Positions 33,111 to 43,170 of a DNA stretch of 64,000 nt are shown in pieces. Each line of letters opens with the position of its first letter. Position 1 is the stretch's first letter. The notes under the pieces were generated by a model. The model was not told where the DNA came from. It did not search any database and was given only the letters and a program-made list of their open reading frames with translations. The position numbers and the translations under genes were made by a program. The DNA comes from Helicobacteraceae bacterium (GTDB taxonomy: Bacteria; Campylobacterota; Campylobacteria; Campylobacterales; Sulfurimonadaceae), in assembly GCA_027038835.1 (NCBI GenBank), contig JALWGC010000008.1:1-64000 (forward strand), read 5' to 3'.

Positions 33111-33133
33111 TATAATCAATTTTGCACTATAAT
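33111..33133 (+). promoter_or_regulatory. Tandem -10 boxes upstream of pheS
   Basis: Two perfect TATAAT hexamers on the plus strand (33111-33116 and 33128-33133) are spaced 17 bases apart. Neither has a clear -35. Transcripts would have leaders of about 70-90 bases, including a short stem CCCG/CGGG near 33150-33172, before AGAGGAG and the TTG start. Confidence 0.55.
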
Positions 33134-33209
33134 ACTCGACTTAACAAACCCGTAACGTGATACGATTCGGGTGGACAAACGAAATACAGGTCAAAGAGGA
33201 GACTCTACA

Positions 33210-34202
33210 TTGAAAGAGTGGTACGAAAAGATAGATAGCGCCGCATCTCTTGAACAAATAGAAGAGATACGCATCGCGGTTTTTGGAAAAAAAGGGATTT
33301 TAGCTGCGGAATTCGCGAAGATGAAGCAGATTCCAAACGAAGAGAAAGCCGCATTCGCAAAAGAGCTCAACGAGCATAAACAAAAACTCAACGAAGCTCT
33401 TGGGATGAAAAAAGAGGAACTCGCACTCAAAGCGCTCGAAGAGGCGATGAAAGCCGAAGCGATAGACGTTACGCTTTACAGTCCAAAGAGTGCAAGCGGT
33501 GCGCTCCACCCCGTCATGCAGACGATGGACAGAATAGTGGAATATTTCGTTTCGATGAACTTTTCGGTGCAAACCGGAGGGATGGTCGAAGACGATTTTC
33601 ATAACTTCGAAGCGCTGAATCTGCCGAAGTACCACCCCGCACGCGATATGCAAGATACGTTTTATTTCAAAGACGAGATGCTTCTTCGTACCCATACCTC
33701 TCCGGTGCAGATACGCACGATGCGTTCCACCACACCGCCGATTCGCATGATAGCTCCCGGAGCGGTTTTTAGACGCGATTACGACTTGACCCATACACCG
33801 ATGTTCCATCAAGTCGAGGGGCTTTTGGTAGATAAAGAGGGGAAAGTCTCTTTCGCGAATCTCAAATTTATCCTCGAAGACTTTTTGAAATATATGTTCG
33901 GTGAAGTCGATGTACGGTTTCGACCGAGCTTTTTTCCTTTTACAGAGCCAAGTGCGGAAGTGGACATAAGCTGTGTTTTCTGTAAAGGTGAGGGGTGTCG
34001 CGTATGCTCCCATACCGGTTGGCTGGAAGTGCTTGGATGTGGCATCGTCGATCCAAACGTTTTCGAAGCGGTCGGGTACAAGAACGTCAGTGGATACGCT
34101 TTCGGTCTTGGAGTGGAGCGTTTTGCGATGCTCATTCACCGAATCGGAGATTTAAGAAGCCTTTTTGAAGGTGATATGAAACTACTGGAGCAGTTTGCAT
34201 GA
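33210..34202 (+). CDS. pheS: Phenylalanyl-tRNA synthetase alpha subunit
   Basis: The 330-residue subunit carries class II motifs: [23 protein letters not shown] (shortened here by description), [10 protein letters not shown] and [19 protein letters not shown] Cys-rich loop [12 protein letters not shown] precedes the last motif, seen in many bacterial PheS proteins. TTG 33210 is chosen: AGAGGAG is 8 bases upstream, and longer frames add a peptide unlike PheS. It forms an alpha2-beta2 enzyme with PheT and starts the conserved pheST-aroA-ispH-rpsA-serA block. The start overlaps a short leader frame end, with no clear role. Confidence 0.96.
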   Translation: MKEWYEKIDSAASLEQIEEIRIAVFGKKGILAAEFAKMKQIPNEEKAAFAKELNEHKQKLNEALGMKKEELALKALEEAMKAEAIDVTLYSPKSASGALHPVMQTMDRIVEYFVSMNFSVQTGGMVEDDFHNFEALNLPKYHPARDMQDTFYFKDEMLLRTHTSPVQIRTMRSTTPPIRMIAPGAVFRRDYDLTHTPMFHQVEGLLVDKEGKVSFANLKFILEDFLKYMFGEVDVRFRPSFFPFTEPSAEVDISCVFCKGEGCRVCSHTGWLEVLGCGIVDPNVFEAVGYKNVSGYAFGLGVERFAMLIHRIGDLRSLFEGDMKLLEQFA

Positions 34203-36535
34203 TTATAACGAAAAGCTGGCTGAACGAATGGATAGACATAAGCGATATCAAAACCGAAACTATAGCCAAAGCGCTTAACTCGATAGGGCTCGAAGTCGAT
34301 CGCATCGAACGATACAGAGTTCCAAGCAAAGTGGTTTTCGGGCGAGTTTTGGAGTGTGAAAAACATCCAGACGCCGACAAGCTAAGTGTTTGTAAAGTCG
34401 ATATCGGTACTAGCGTGCGCCAAATCGTGTGCGGTGCGAAAAACGTCAGAGCGGGACTCGATGTCGTTGTCGCGACGATTGGAGCGGAATTGCCAAACGG
34501 TATGAAAATCAAACATGCCGTTTTGCGCGGAGTCGATAGCGAGGGGATGATCTGTTCTGCCGGTGAGATAGGTATGGTCGATTTCGGTGAAGGTATCATC
34601 GAAGTGGACGATTCTATCGGTCGATACGAACTCGGTCAAGAAGTTTCGACTCACCCCATCTTCAACGACGACCTTATCGAGATAGAACTGACGGCGAACC
34701 GTGGAGACTGTTTGAGTGTGCGAGGTATCGCACGAGACCTCTCAGCCGCGTTTAACAGACCTTTGAAAGACAACTCCATAGAGGAGTTCGCAGATAAAAA
34801 GCAAGGGATAGGGCGTGTATTTTCTCTACTGCATAAAAACGATCTCGATGTCAGCTTGCTTTATAAAGCGGTAGAGCTAAAGAGCATAGAGATGCCGCTT
34901 CTCATAGCGCTTAGACTCGCACAAGTCGAAGAGAGTTTCAAAACGAAGATAGAATCGCTCATCTACTATGTAACCCATTCGACTGGAGTGATTCTTCGCG
35001 GATACGACTACGAATTTTTCAAAAACGAAGAGGATTCCATCGCAAGCGCGGAGCTGAAAAACGAAGATGGATTCGTAGCGCTGTATGCCAAAGGGGGTGA
35101 GCGGGCCGCTTTGATAGGGGTGAACCAGTCCGAAGCCTCAAAAGCGAAAGAGAACGATACGGTTGTGATTCTCGAAGCGGAATACGTTTCTCCTCAGAGT
35201 GTTTCAAAAAGCATGATGGAAAACAAAATCCAAAGTGATTACGCTTACTATCGTAGTTCAAGAGGAAGCGAACCGGAGCTCGAAATCGGTATGCGATATC
35301 TGCTCAAACTACTAAAACAGTGCGCCGAGGCGGAAGTGTTCGGTGGAGATATCGAGATAAACGACAACTATAAAAAAGAGATTGTCAGTATCAAAAAAGA
35401 CGAAATGGACGCCATCATCGGTATGGAAGTGGAGAAATCGAGAGTCAGTACGATTTTGAAAAATCTCGGTTTTACCCTTGAAAAATCGAGTGGCGATACG
35501 TTTGTGCTCGGTGTTCCGAAATTCAGACACGATATCCAAAACAAACAAGATATCGTCGAAGAGGTAGTTCGTCTAATCGGTATAGACAATATTCCCTCAA
35601 AACCTATCGAGTTCGTCGAAGCCGACCGTCTTAGCGAGGATTACTTCGCGTACAAAAAACGGCAACATTTCAGGCTAAAAGCGGCCAACGTCGGTTTTTT
35701 CGAGTCGGTACATTTCGTTTTCGACGATAGCGAAGAACTTGGAAAATACGGTTTTGAGCTATTGCAAGAGGAGCTTTCGCTGCTCAATCCTATCGTCAAC
35801 ACGCTCGATACCCTTCGACCGACGTTGTTGAATTGGTTATTGAAATCGGCTTCGCATAACCGTAAAAACGGCTATGATGCGATTGCACTTTTCGAACTTG
35901 GAAGCGTGTTCGACCCTCAAAGAAACGAAAGTTTTCGTCTATCGTTTGTCGCAAGTGGAGCGAGAGAACGCGATGCGCTTGCAAACGGCGGAAAAGCAAA
36001 GCGGGTCGATTTCGCGTATTTTGTTCAAAAAATCGCAGACGTGATAGGGGATTTCACTTTGGAAGATTTTCAGCCGAGACACAAATTGGCGCACCCGTAC
36101 CAAAGTGCGGCTATCGTTATCGACGGGGAGAAAGTAGGGGAGATTTTCAAGCTCCATCCAAGCGTTCAAAACGATTTCGATTTGGATGTAACCTATATGT
36201 GTGAAATCGAGTTTGAAAAACTGAAACTCGAGTTGAAACAAGCCAAAGAGATTTCGAAATTTCAAGCTTCTTTTAGAGACCTGAGCCTACTCGTTCCAAA
36301 AGATTTGCCGTATGAGCGTATCAGGGAAGTCGTTGACGAAGCTAAAACCAAAGAGGTTGTCCGCTTCTATCCGGTTGACAGATACCAAGACGAAACACTT
36401 GGGGAAAAAGTGAGCTTGACGCTTCGTTTTGTGCTTCGAAGCGATGAAAAGACACTTGAAGAAGAGGATATAAACGGTGCTATGGATGGTATCTTAGCGG
36501 CACTTGAAGAAAAACTTCAAATAGGACTTCGTTGA
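34199..36535 (+). CDS. pheT: Phenylalanyl-tRNA synthetase beta subunit
   Basis: The 778-residue subunit has an N-terminal tRNA-binding OB domain (about 40-150), B3/B4 editing domain (about 200-380), B5 domain (about 395-470) and a C-terminal ferredoxin-fold anticodon-binding domain (about 680-778). The start overlaps the pheS stop by ATGA. The N-terminal [18 protein letters not shown] is typical. Together with PheS it charges tRNA-Phe. The editing domain is shorter than in E. coli, in keeping with the lineage. Confidence 0.97.
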   Translation: MIITKSWLNEWIDISDIKTETIAKALNSIGLEVDRIERYRVPSKVVFGRVLECEKHPDADKLSVCKVDIGTSVRQIVCGAKNVRAGLDVVVATIGAELPNGMKIKHAVLRGVDSEGMICSAGEIGMVDFGEGIIEVDDSIGRYELGQEVSTHPIFNDDLIEIELTANRGDCLSVRGIARDLSAAFNRPLKDNSIEEFADKKQGIGRVFSLLHKNDLDVSLLYKAVELKSIEMPLLIALRLAQVEESFKTKIESLIYYVTHSTGVILRGYDYEFFKNEEDSIASAELKNEDGFVALYAKGGERAALIGVNQSEASKAKENDTVVILEAEYVSPQSVSKSMMENKIQSDYAYYRSSRGSEPELEIGMRYLLKLLKQCAEAEVFGGDIEINDNYKKEIVSIKKDEMDAIIGMEVEKSRVSTILKNLGFTLEKSSGDTFVLGVPKFRHDIQNKQDIVEEVVRLIGIDNIPSKPIEFVEADRLSEDYFAYKKRQHFRLKAANVGFFESVHFVFDDSEELGKYGFELLQEELSLLNPIVNTLDTLRPTLLNWLLKSASHNRKNGYDAIALFELGSVFDPQRNESFRLSFVASGARERDALANGGKAKRVDFAYFVQKIADVIGDFTLEDFQPRHKLAHPYQSAAIVIDGEKVGEIFKLHPSVQNDFDLDVTYMCEIEFEKLKLELKQAKEISKFQASFRDLSLLVPKDLPYERIREVVDEAKTKEVVRFYPVDRYQDETLGEKVSLTLRFVLRSDEKTLEEEDINGAMDGILAALEEKLQIGLR

Positions 36536-37827
36536 TGAAACGTGCACTTGTGCAAAAAGCGAAGTGTTTTTCACTACGCATCGACGACATCGCACCCGAT
36601 AAATCGATATCGCATAGAAGTGCGATGTTTTCGATGCTTGCCGATGGCGTCAGCGTTGTCGAAAACTTCCTACGAGCCGAAGATACGCTCAACACCTTGC
36701 AGATAATCCGCCACCTTGGAGCGAAAGTGGAAGATGACGGTAAGGTGTTGAGAATCTCTTCTGAAGGTATCAAAGAGAGTTTCGAAGTTCTAGATTGCGG
36801 TAACAGCGGAACGGGGATGCGCCTTTTTTGCGGACTTTTAAGCAGTGCGCAGGGGCATTTCGTCTTAACGGGCGACAAATACCTCCGCTCGCGACCAATG
36901 AAGCGCGTTACCCAGCCTCTTCGAAGTATCGGCGCGAAGATAGACGGTCGAAACGACGGTGATTTGGCACCGCTTTGCATACGCGGCGGAGAGCTCAAGG
37001 CGTTTTCATACGAGAGCCAAATCGCCTCCGCACAGGTAAAAAGTGCACTTATTTTGGCCGCTTTGCATGCCGATGGGGAGTGTCGCTACAAAGAAAACGA
37101 GCTAAGTCGTGACCATACCGAACGGATGTTAAAAGGGATGGGCGCGCAAATCGAAACCGATGAAAATCTCGTAACGACCATCCAACCGCTACAAGGGCCT
37201 TTGAAACCGCTGCATATCCGTGTACCTGCCGATCCTTCAAGTGCTTTTTTCTTTGCAGTCGCTGCGTCGATCGTTGAAGGTAGCGATGTGGTTTTAGAAG
37301 GGGTTACACTCAACCCGACCCGTATAGAAGCGTTTTATGCACTAAAAAGGATGGGCGCGGATATCACTTTCGAGCTTAAAGAGGATAAATACGAACCCAT
37401 AGGAGATATCCATGTACGTTTTGCTTCGCTTGAAGCGATAGAAGTGAGTGAACGTATCTCATGGCTTATCGACGAACTTCCGGCTCTTGCCGTTGCCATG
37501 GCTTGTGCAAAAGGGAGAAGTGTGGTCAAAAACGCCAAAGAGTTGCGTGTCAAAGAGAGTGATCGCATCGCTACGGTCGTTAGCGGGCTTAGGGCTTGCG
37601 GCATCGAAGTCGAAGAGTTCGAAGACGGTTATGCGATACAAGGGGGTGAGCTTCAAAAGGGAAAAATTGCCAGTCATGGGGATCACAGAATCGCTATGAG
37701 TTTTCTAATTGCCGGTTTGAAGTGCGGCATGGAAGTTGAGGATGTCGAGTGTATCGACACCTCTTTTCCGAACTTTTTCACACTTTTGGAACAGATTGCG
37801 CAAGTGAGCGTAGAGGAAAGTGCATGA
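36535..37827 (+). CDS. aroA: 3-phosphoshikimate 1-carboxyvinyltransferase (EPSP synthase)
   Basis: The 430-residue enzyme has [16 protein letters not shown] at the start (phosphate-binding Lys/Arg), [28 protein letters not shown] and the KESDRI / [12 protein letters not shown] motifs. It joins phosphoenolpyruvate to shikimate-3-phosphate, two steps before chorismate. ATG at 36535 overlaps the pheT stop by one base (TGATG). Its stop overlaps the ispH start by ATGA. Glyphosate sensitivity class cannot be decided from sequence alone. Confidence 0.97.
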   Translation: MKRALVQKAKCFSLRIDDIAPDKSISHRSAMFSMLADGVSVVENFLRAEDTLNTLQIIRHLGAKVEDDGKVLRISSEGIKESFEVLDCGNSGTGMRLFCGLLSSAQGHFVLTGDKYLRSRPMKRVTQPLRSIGAKIDGRNDGDLAPLCIRGGELKAFSYESQIASAQVKSALILAALHADGECRYKENELSRDHTERMLKGMGAQIETDENLVTTIQPLQGPLKPLHIRVPADPSSAFFFAVAASIVEGSDVVLEGVTLNPTRIEAFYALKRMGADITFELKEDKYEPIGDIHVRFASLEAIEVSERISWLIDELPALAVAMACAKGRSVVKNAKELRVKESDRIATVVSGLRACGIEVEEFEDGYAIQGGELQKGKIASHGDHRIAMSFLIAGLKCGMEVEDVECIDTSFPNFFTLLEQIAQVSVEESA

Positions 37828-38654
37828 AAATAGAACTGGCAGAGAGTTACGGATTTTGTTTTGGGGTCAAGCGCGCTATCAAGATCGCTGAGGAGCATCA
37901 AAACTCTGCAACTTACGGACCGCTTATCCACAACTCTTTGGAGATAAACCGCCTCAAAGAGGATTTCGAAGTGGGGCTTGTAGAGGACTTCAAAGCGTTC
38001 AAACCGGGTGATACCGCGATTGTAAGAACGCACGGTATTCCTAAAAACGAACTTGAAGAGTTGACAAAAACGGGTGTCGAAGTGGTTGACGCTACTTGTC
38101 CGTATGTTACCAAGCCTCAGCAAATTTGTGAGCAAATGAGTAAGGAAGGCTACTCGATAGTGATTTTCGGTGATGAGAAACACCCCGAAATCAAAGGGGT
38201 GAAAAGTTATGCGATAAACGGTGCGCATGTCGTAACGAGTACGCACGATTTGGAAGATTTGAAGCTTGGCGAGCGCGTGGCACTTGTCGCGCAAACGACA
38301 CGAAAAGTCGAAGAGTATCTCGATATCGCTTCTTATCTCATTCCGCGCCATAAAGAAGTGCGTGTTTTCAACACCATCTGTAACGCGACGTTCGAAAACC
38401 AAGAAGCCGCTCGCAAGCTTGCCAAAAGAGCCGACATCATGATAGTGATTGGAGGGAAAAACTCTTCAAACACCAAACAGCTTTTCTCCATCGCAAAATC
38501 GGGTTGCGATGAAAGTTACCACATAGAAAACGAAGAGGAAATCGACTGTAACTGGTTTGCAGGCAAAGAGCTTTGCGGCATCACCGCGGGTGCTTCGACA
38601 CCCGATTGGGTGATTCAAAACGTCATAGACAAAATCCAAAAAGAGTGCTGCTAA
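37824..38654 (+). CDS. ispH: 4-hydroxy-3-methylbut-2-enyl diphosphate reductase
   Basis: The 276-residue iron-sulfur enzyme has Cys residues in [19 protein letters not shown] and NTICNAT, the three ligands of the 3Fe/4Fe-4S cluster. It carries out the last step of the MEP isoprenoid route. ATG 37824 starts with the typical [13 protein letters not shown]; earlier in-frame codons lie within aroA. It sits directly before rpsA, an order conserved in Campylobacterota. The stop is followed by a strong hairpin at 38656-38691. Confidence 0.97.
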   Translation: MKIELAESYGFCFGVKRAIKIAEEHQNSATYGPLIHNSLEINRLKEDFEVGLVEDFKAFKPGDTAIVRTHGIPKNELEELTKTGVEVVDATCPYVTKPQQICEQMSKEGYSIVIFGDEKHPEIKGVKSYAINGAHVVTSTHDLEDLKLGERVALVAQTTRKVEEYLDIASYLIPRHKEVRVFNTICNATFENQEAARKLAKRADIMIVIGGKNSSNTKQLFSIAKSGCDESYHIENEEEIDCNWFAGKELCGITAGASTPDWVIQNVIDKIQKECC

Positions 38655-38655
38655 A

Positions 38656-38691
38656 TCCCGTTGGTTCATCCGAAAGGGTGAAAAAACGGGA
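38656..38691 (+). terminator. Structured hairpin between ispH and rpsA
   Basis: Outer stem TCCCGTT (38656-38662) with AACGGGA (38685-38691), and an inner 7-bp stem TTCATCC/GGGTGAA closed by a GAAA tetraloop (38665-38682), with 2-base bulges GG and AA between. It begins 1 base after the ispH stop. The following bases CACTCTTTTATAG are only weakly T-rich, so it may be a terminator, a processing site, or an RNA element. A -10 box for rpsA follows at 38764. Confidence 0.7.
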
Positions 38692-38763
38692 CACTCTTTT
38701 ATAGTTTCTCCCCACTTTCTTTACAAATTTAATCTTTTTATATCTTTCTTACCTTTATTTAGG

Positions 38764-38769
38764 TATAAT
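38764..38769 (+). promoter_or_regulatory. -10 box of rpsA
   Basis: TATAAT, 30 bases before the rpsA ATG; no clear -35. RNA leader about 25 bases including AGGATAGG. The gap from 38692 to 38763 is AT-rich and contains no gene. Confidence 0.6.
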
Positions 38770-38799
38770 GCGGACAATTTTTATGTAATAGGATAGGTA

Positions 38800-40455
38800 A
38801 TGGCGTTCGATAACGAATTAGTTGAAGAAGAGAGTTTTGCGGAATTGTTTGCCGCAAGTGAGCAAGAACAAGAGTCAAATCGTGTTGTAGAAGGTGAGAT
38901 CGTCGAGATCCAAGAGGACAAAGCGCTTGTTGGTGTCGGCGACAAGTTGGAAGGGATTATCTCTTTGGACGAGATAAGAGATGAAAACGGTGAGTTGAAA
39001 TACGGTGTCGGTGACAAAATCAAAGTCATGATTACCGGTTACTACAACGAAAGACCGAAAATCTCGCACAAAAAAGTGATCGAGCAAGAGAAAATCATGC
39101 AGTTTATCGACGAGAACAAGGATGACTATGAAAACCTTGTTATCGAAGGAACGGTAGTGAAGAAAAACCGTGGCGGGTACGTCATCGAATCGGATGATAT
39201 GCACTTTTTCATGCCGCGCAGCCTTGCCGCGTTCAAAGAGGGTGACAACGTCATCGGTAGAAAGATAAAAGCGCAAGTTATCAAGATCGATCCGGAAGAA
39301 AACAGCGTTGTCGTTTCAAGAAGAAAACTCTTCAACGAAGAGCGTAAACGCAAAAAAGAGATCATCGACAAGTTGATGGAAGAAGAGAGCATCGTAGAAG
39401 GTGTCGTCAAGAAGATAACAAGCTACGGAATGTTCGTCGATGTCGGCGGTGTTGACGGGCTTGTGCACTACAACGAAATCAGCTACAAAGGTCCGGTGAA
39501 TCCTTCGAAACTCTACAAAGAGGGTGATACCGTCGTTGTCAAAGCTATCGACTACGACAAAGAGAAAAGACACCTTTCCCTTTCTATAAAAGCGGTTCAG
39601 CCAGACCCTTGGGAAGAGGTAGAAAACGAGCTTGACGAAGGTGATACCATCACCGTTACGGTATCGAATATCGAAAACTACGGTGTGTTCGTCGATCTTG
39701 GTAACGATATCGAAGGGTTCTTGCACATCTCCGAAATTTCATGGGAGAAAAACGTCAAAAACCCTAACGATTACTTGAGCGTGGGTGACCAAATCGACGT
39801 AGAGGTTATCGAAATCAACCCTAAAACACATAAACTTCGTGTTTCACTCAAAGCGTTGCAGCCTAAACCGTTCGATGAGTTCGTGAAAAACTATCGCGAA
39901 GGTGATGTTGTCGAAGGTGAAATCACTTCACTTACCGACTTCGGTGCGTTTGTCAAAATCGACAAAGTGGAAGGGCTTCTTCACAACCAAGACGTTTCTT
40001 GGGAAAAAGGAGCGAAAGCGAAAGACCTTTTCAAAGTGGGTGATAAAGTCGAAGTGAAAATCGCTAAAATCAACGAGCAAGAAGGAAAAATTTCTCTTAA
40101 CCGTAAAGCGCTTCTCGAGTCACCGCTTGAGAGTTTCGCGAAAAACCACAAAGTCAACGATATCGTTACCGGTAAAATCCGCGATATCAAAGATTTCGGT
40201 GTATTCGTGACACTTGAAGAGGGTGTTGATGCACTCATTCGTGATGAAGACCTTGCACCGCTTAACAAAGAGGAACTCGAAAAAGATCAAGAGATCGAAG
40301 CGGTCATTTCTCAGATAGATACAAAAAGAGACAGACTTAGACTCTCTGTCAAAAAACTCGACTACATCAAGTCGCAAGCGATTCTTGATCAAATCAACGA
40401 AGATGATGCGACAAACTCTCTTGGTGAGTTGATTAAAGACAAAATCCAAAAGTAG
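38800..40455 (+). CDS. rpsA: 30S ribosomal protein S1
   Basis: The 551-residue protein contains six S1 (OB-fold) repeats, recurring with motifs such as GYVIESDDMHFFMPRSL, GMFVDVGGVDGLVHYNEIS, GVFVDLGNDIEGFLHISEIS and GAFVKIDKVEGLLHNQDVSW. S1 binds mRNA and helps initiation, mainly on messages with weak Shine-Dalgarno sites. The acidic N-terminal part (VEEESFAELFAASEQEQ) docks on the ribosome. Length and repeat count are normal. The next gene is 5 bases downstream. Confidence 0.97.
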   Translation: MAFDNELVEEESFAELFAASEQEQESNRVVEGEIVEIQEDKALVGVGDKLEGIISLDEIRDENGELKYGVGDKIKVMITGYYNERPKISHKKVIEQEKIMQFIDENKDDYENLVIEGTVVKKNRGGYVIESDDMHFFMPRSLAAFKEGDNVIGRKIKAQVIKIDPEENSVVVSRRKLFNEERKRKKEIIDKLMEEESIVEGVVKKITSYGMFVDVGGVDGLVHYNEISYKGPVNPSKLYKEGDTVVVKAIDYDKEKRHLSLSIKAVQPDPWEEVENELDEGDTITVTVSNIENYGVFVDLGNDIEGFLHISEISWEKNVKNPNDYLSVGDQIDVEVIEINPKTHKLRVSLKALQPKPFDEFVKNYREGDVVEGEITSLTDFGAFVKIDKVEGLLHNQDVSWEKGAKAKDLFKVGDKVEVKIAKINEQEGKISLNRKALLESPLESFAKNHKVNDIVTGKIRDIKDFGVFVTLEEGVDALIRDEDLAPLNKEELEKDQEIEAVISQIDTKRDRLRLSVKKLDYIKSQAILDQINEDDATNSLGELIKDKIQK

Positions 40456-40460
40456 TGTGA

Positions 40461-40928
40461 ATGAACAAGGTTCTTAAATGGCTTTCGCTGCTTCTTGCAG
40501 CGAGTGTCGCCGTTTTTGTAATCTTTCTGTTTTACAACGTCAATACGGACGAGCCGATACAAAGCCCCGAACCTTTCGCACTCAAGAGTCAGCTCGAAGA
40601 GCAAAAACCACAAGCATTTTGGTTAAACCATTTCGCAAAAAAAGAATCTAAAGGGTACTTTCTTCCAGTCGATGAAGTGTACATCAAAATGGATCTTACC
40701 AAAAAGATCGATCCACGAAAGCCGTACAAACTTGTCGTAGAGAACCTTGACCCTTATCAGATTTTTTGTTTGAATCAGGAATTACAAAGACATAAGCTTC
40801 GCTACTTTTTCAAAAAGACGAAAAACGAAACGAAACTTTTCGTTTATTCCAAAGAGAAAAAAGAGCTTTATGGTTTGATCAAAGTTCTAAAAAACTACCA
40901 AATAGATGTCAAAGAGGTGAAAAGATGA
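40461..40928 (+). CDS. Small membrane-anchored protein between rpsA and serA, unknown
   Basis: The 155-residue protein has one N-terminal membrane helix (about 5-25) and a 125-residue soluble part, probably periplasmic, with a segment EVYIKMDLTKKID and alternating Lys-rich strands that suggest a small alpha/beta domain. No family recognised. A gene in this slot between rpsA and serA is conserved in Campylobacter, so it is a real gene. It overlaps serA by four bases and follows rpsA by five. Confidence 0.85.
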   Translation: MNKVLKWLSLLLAASVAVFVIFLFYNVNTDEPIQSPEPFALKSQLEEQKPQAFWLNHFAKKESKGYFLPVDEVYIKMDLTKKIDPRKPYKLVVENLDPYQIFCLNQELQRHKLRYFFKKTKNETKLFVYSKEKKELYGLIKVLKNYQIDVKEVKR

Positions 40929-42517
40929 AAAAATATACAATCGTAGTGTGTGACCACATCCATCAAGCAGGACTCGAGCTTCTTGAAAAAGATGCCAACA
41001 TCAACTATGTCAATGCGGCTGATTTACCAAAAGAGCAGCTCATAACAGAAATCATCCCTACTGCCGATGTAGCGATTACGAGAAGTTCTACCGATGTGGA
41101 CGATTTTTTCTTGGACAACGCCAAAAACCTAAAAGCGATCGTTCGCGCAGGTGTGGGTGTCGATAACGTCGATATAGCGAGATGTTCCAAAGAAGGGATA
41201 ATCGTTATGAACGTTCCAACTGCGAACACCATCGCCGCGGTCGAGTTGACGTTTGCCCATATGCTTGGTTGTATGAGAGCGTTTCCGTATGCTCATTCAC
41301 ACCTCAAAGACCAAAGAGTGTGGAAGCGTGAAGCATGGTACGGGTATGAGCTCAAAGGGAAACGCCTTGGTATTATCGGTTTTGGGAACATCGGTAGCCG
41401 AGTCGGTAAGCGAGCCAAAGCGTTCGAGATGGATGTCGTGACCTACGACCCTTACATCGACCCTTCCAAAGCGACCGACCTCGATGTAGAATATACTACC
41501 AACTTCGACGATATCCTTGCTTGTGATGTCATAACGATCCACACACCGAAAAACCAAGAAACGATCGATATGATCGGCAAGGAAGAGATAGCGAAGATGA
41601 AAGACGGCGTCGTGCTTATCAACTGTGCACGAGGTGGTTTGTACAACGAAGAAGCGCTTTATGAGGGGCTTAAAAGCGGTAAAATCCGTTTTGCCGGAAT
41701 CGATGTTTTCAAAAAAGAGCCTGCAACCGACAACCCGCTTTTGGACCTCGATAACATCACCGTCACTCCTCACTTGGGAGCAAATACCCATGAATCGCAG
41801 TACAACATAGGTACACAAGCCGCACAAAACGCCATAGCGGCTGCAAAAGGGGTGGCATACCCTAACGCACTCAATCTTCCAATAGATGAAAGCAAAATAC
41901 CTCCGTTTGTCAAGCCGTTTTTGGAGATGGGACAAAAAATAGGTTATATGGAAGCGCAGATGCACAAAGCGAAAATCAGCGCTATCAAAGTAAGCGGTCA
42001 AGGTGATATCGCGGCGTATCTCAAGTCGCTTGCGACTTTCGTTGCCGTAGGTGCTATGAGCCATACGAGTGACGATACCATCAACTATGTCAATGCCGAT
42101 TTTATAGCCGAAGAGAAAGGGATCAAGATAGAAACGGAAGAGTTGAGTGATTCTTCCGTATATAAAAATCTCATCCGTGTTAAAATGACTACGACCGATG
42201 GTAACGTTACCACTATCAGCGCGACGATTTTCGATGACGGCAAAGAGCGTATTGTATGCCATGACGGTTTTGACATCGAAGTCGCACTCAAAGGGGATAT
42301 GATTCTTTTCAAAAACACCGATGTTCCGGGGGTTATCGGTCATGTAGGAACGATTCTCGGGCAAAACGGCGTGAACATCTCCGATTTCTCACTTGCGAGA
42401 AACGATAAAAAAGAAGCATTGGCGGTTATTCTTGTAGATAACGAAGTGAGCCAAAAAACACTCGATGAACTCGCTTCACTTGATGCGTGCCTTGGGGTGA
42501 ACTACGTTAGACTCTAA
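40925..42517 (+). CDS. serA: D-3-phosphoglycerate dehydrogenase
   Basis: The 530-residue enzyme has the NAD fold motif GFGNIGSRVGKRAKAF (about 145-160), catalytic motif NCARGG and the His region TPHLGANTHE. It catalyses the first step of serine synthesis from glycolysis. A C-terminal regulatory part ends in an ACT domain (VPGVIGHVGTILGQNGVNISDF, described in parts), typical of the long type I form that is inhibited by serine. It starts inside the preceding gene and ends at a hairpin terminator. Confidence 0.97.
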   Translation: MKKYTIVVCDHIHQAGLELLEKDANINYVNAADLPKEQLITEIIPTADVAITRSSTDVDDFFLDNAKNLKAIVRAGVGVDNVDIARCSKEGIIVMNVPTANTIAAVELTFAHMLGCMRAFPYAHSHLKDQRVWKREAWYGYELKGKRLGIIGFGNIGSRVGKRAKAFEMDVVTYDPYIDPSKATDLDVEYTTNFDDILACDVITIHTPKNQETIDMIGKEEIAKMKDGVVLINCARGGLYNEEALYEGLKSGKIRFAGIDVFKKEPATDNPLLDLDNITVTPHLGANTHESQYNIGTQAAQNAIAAAKGVAYPNALNLPIDESKIPPFVKPFLEMGQKIGYMEAQMHKAKISAIKVSGQGDIAAYLKSLATFVAVGAMSHTSDDTINYVNADFIAEEKGIKIETEELSDSSVYKNLIRVKMTTTDGNVTTISATIFDDGKERIVCHDGFDIEVALKGDMILFKNTDVPGVIGHVGTILGQNGVNISDFSLARNDKKEALAVILVDNEVSQKTLDELASLDACLGVNYVRL

Positions 42518-42536
42518 GTAGATGCTTGGAGTGAAA

Positions 42537-42559
42537 AAGCCAAGAGAAGTTCTTGGCTT
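42537..42559. terminator. Convergent terminator between serA and the haem protein gene
   Basis: A perfect 9-bp stem, AAGCCAAGA (42537-42545) with TCTTGGCTT (42551-42559), has a GAAGT loop. An A-run lies on the left and ATT on the right. It sits between two convergent genes and could act on both strands, though the T-run is short. Confidence 0.75.
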
Positions 42560-42564
42560 ATTCG

Positions 42565-43131
42565 CTATTTAGCTGAAGTTTTTTCCTCTTTTTTGATCGT
42601 TACGACGATCGCTCCTCGTAAATCTCCCATTTTATAACCGGTTGCTTTGTCGTTTGGATAAATCTCTTTGATTTTCTTAGCGAGTTCGGGTTTTTTGTTG
42701 ATATCTCCGTGGCAGATAAGGCAAGCTTTTTTCTTGATAAGAAGCGGTTTGTAAACGACCACTTTGTCCCCTTTGTCTTGGATGACATTACGCGGTTTCA
42801 CTCCTACTTTGTGCATCGCTTCTAGGGAGCTTAAAATCGTCGCTTCGTCGCTTGATGGCGTATTTGCAGGGTTTCTTGGTTTGAGTGAAATCCGTTTGAC
42901 GTCAATATCTTTGCCATACTTCTCGCTCACTTTTTTCGTGAGGTTGTAGGCGTTTAGGCTACAAAACTGGAGTGCATCGACGGGACCGTTTGCTTTGAGG
43001 TGTTTTTTGAGCTCTCCACCAAGTGTCTTGATAAGCTCTTTGGAAACTTCGTTCGCCGTTTTCGTATAACCGTTACCGCCGGCAAAAAGTACCGATGCAG
43101 TTAGTGTCGTGGCAATGAAAATTTTTTTCAT
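42565..43131 (-). CDS. DUF3365 (Tll0287-like) periplasmic haem protein
   Basis: The 188-residue protein has a signal peptide (about 1-19) and a CLICHG haem site (about residue 140). The N-terminal half pattern EVSKELIKTLGGELKKHLK followed by FCSLNAYNLTKKVSEKYG matches the Tll0287-like or DUF3365 family. These bind one c-type haem and are thought to be redox or gas sensors or electron carriers. The start has AAAGGAGGAG upstream and a promoter. No partner gene is adjacent: the upstream methyltransferase shares no obvious function. Confidence 0.8.
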   Translation of the reverse strand: MKKIFIATTLTASVLFAGGNGYTKTANEVSKELIKTLGGELKKHLKANGPVDALQFCSLNAYNLTKKVSEKYGKDIDVKRISLKPRNPANTPSSDEATILSSLEAMHKVGVKPRNVIQDKGDKVVVYKPLLIKKKACLICHGDINKKPELAKKIKEIYPNDKATGYKMGDLRGAIVVTIKKEEKTSAK

Positions 43132-43164
43132 TACTCCTCCTTTTCATTTATATAAGATAAAGGT

Positions 43165-43170
43165 ATTATA
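43165..43170 (-). promoter_or_regulatory. -10 box of the haem protein gene
   Basis: TATAAT on the minus strand within the palindrome AGGTATTATACCT (43161-43173), about 33 bases before the ATG. It lies over the stop of the methyltransferase gene, so the haem protein is transcribed separately. Confidence 0.6.

Noticed and set aside
33157-33213. Possible 18-codon leader peptide ending over the pheS start
   Set aside because: It has no Phe run, no Shine-Dalgarno site and only a weak stem, so attenuation cannot be supported.
41297-42364. A 355-residue minus-strand frame opposite serA
   Set aside because: Antisense to a conserved serA with intact NAD and ACT domains.
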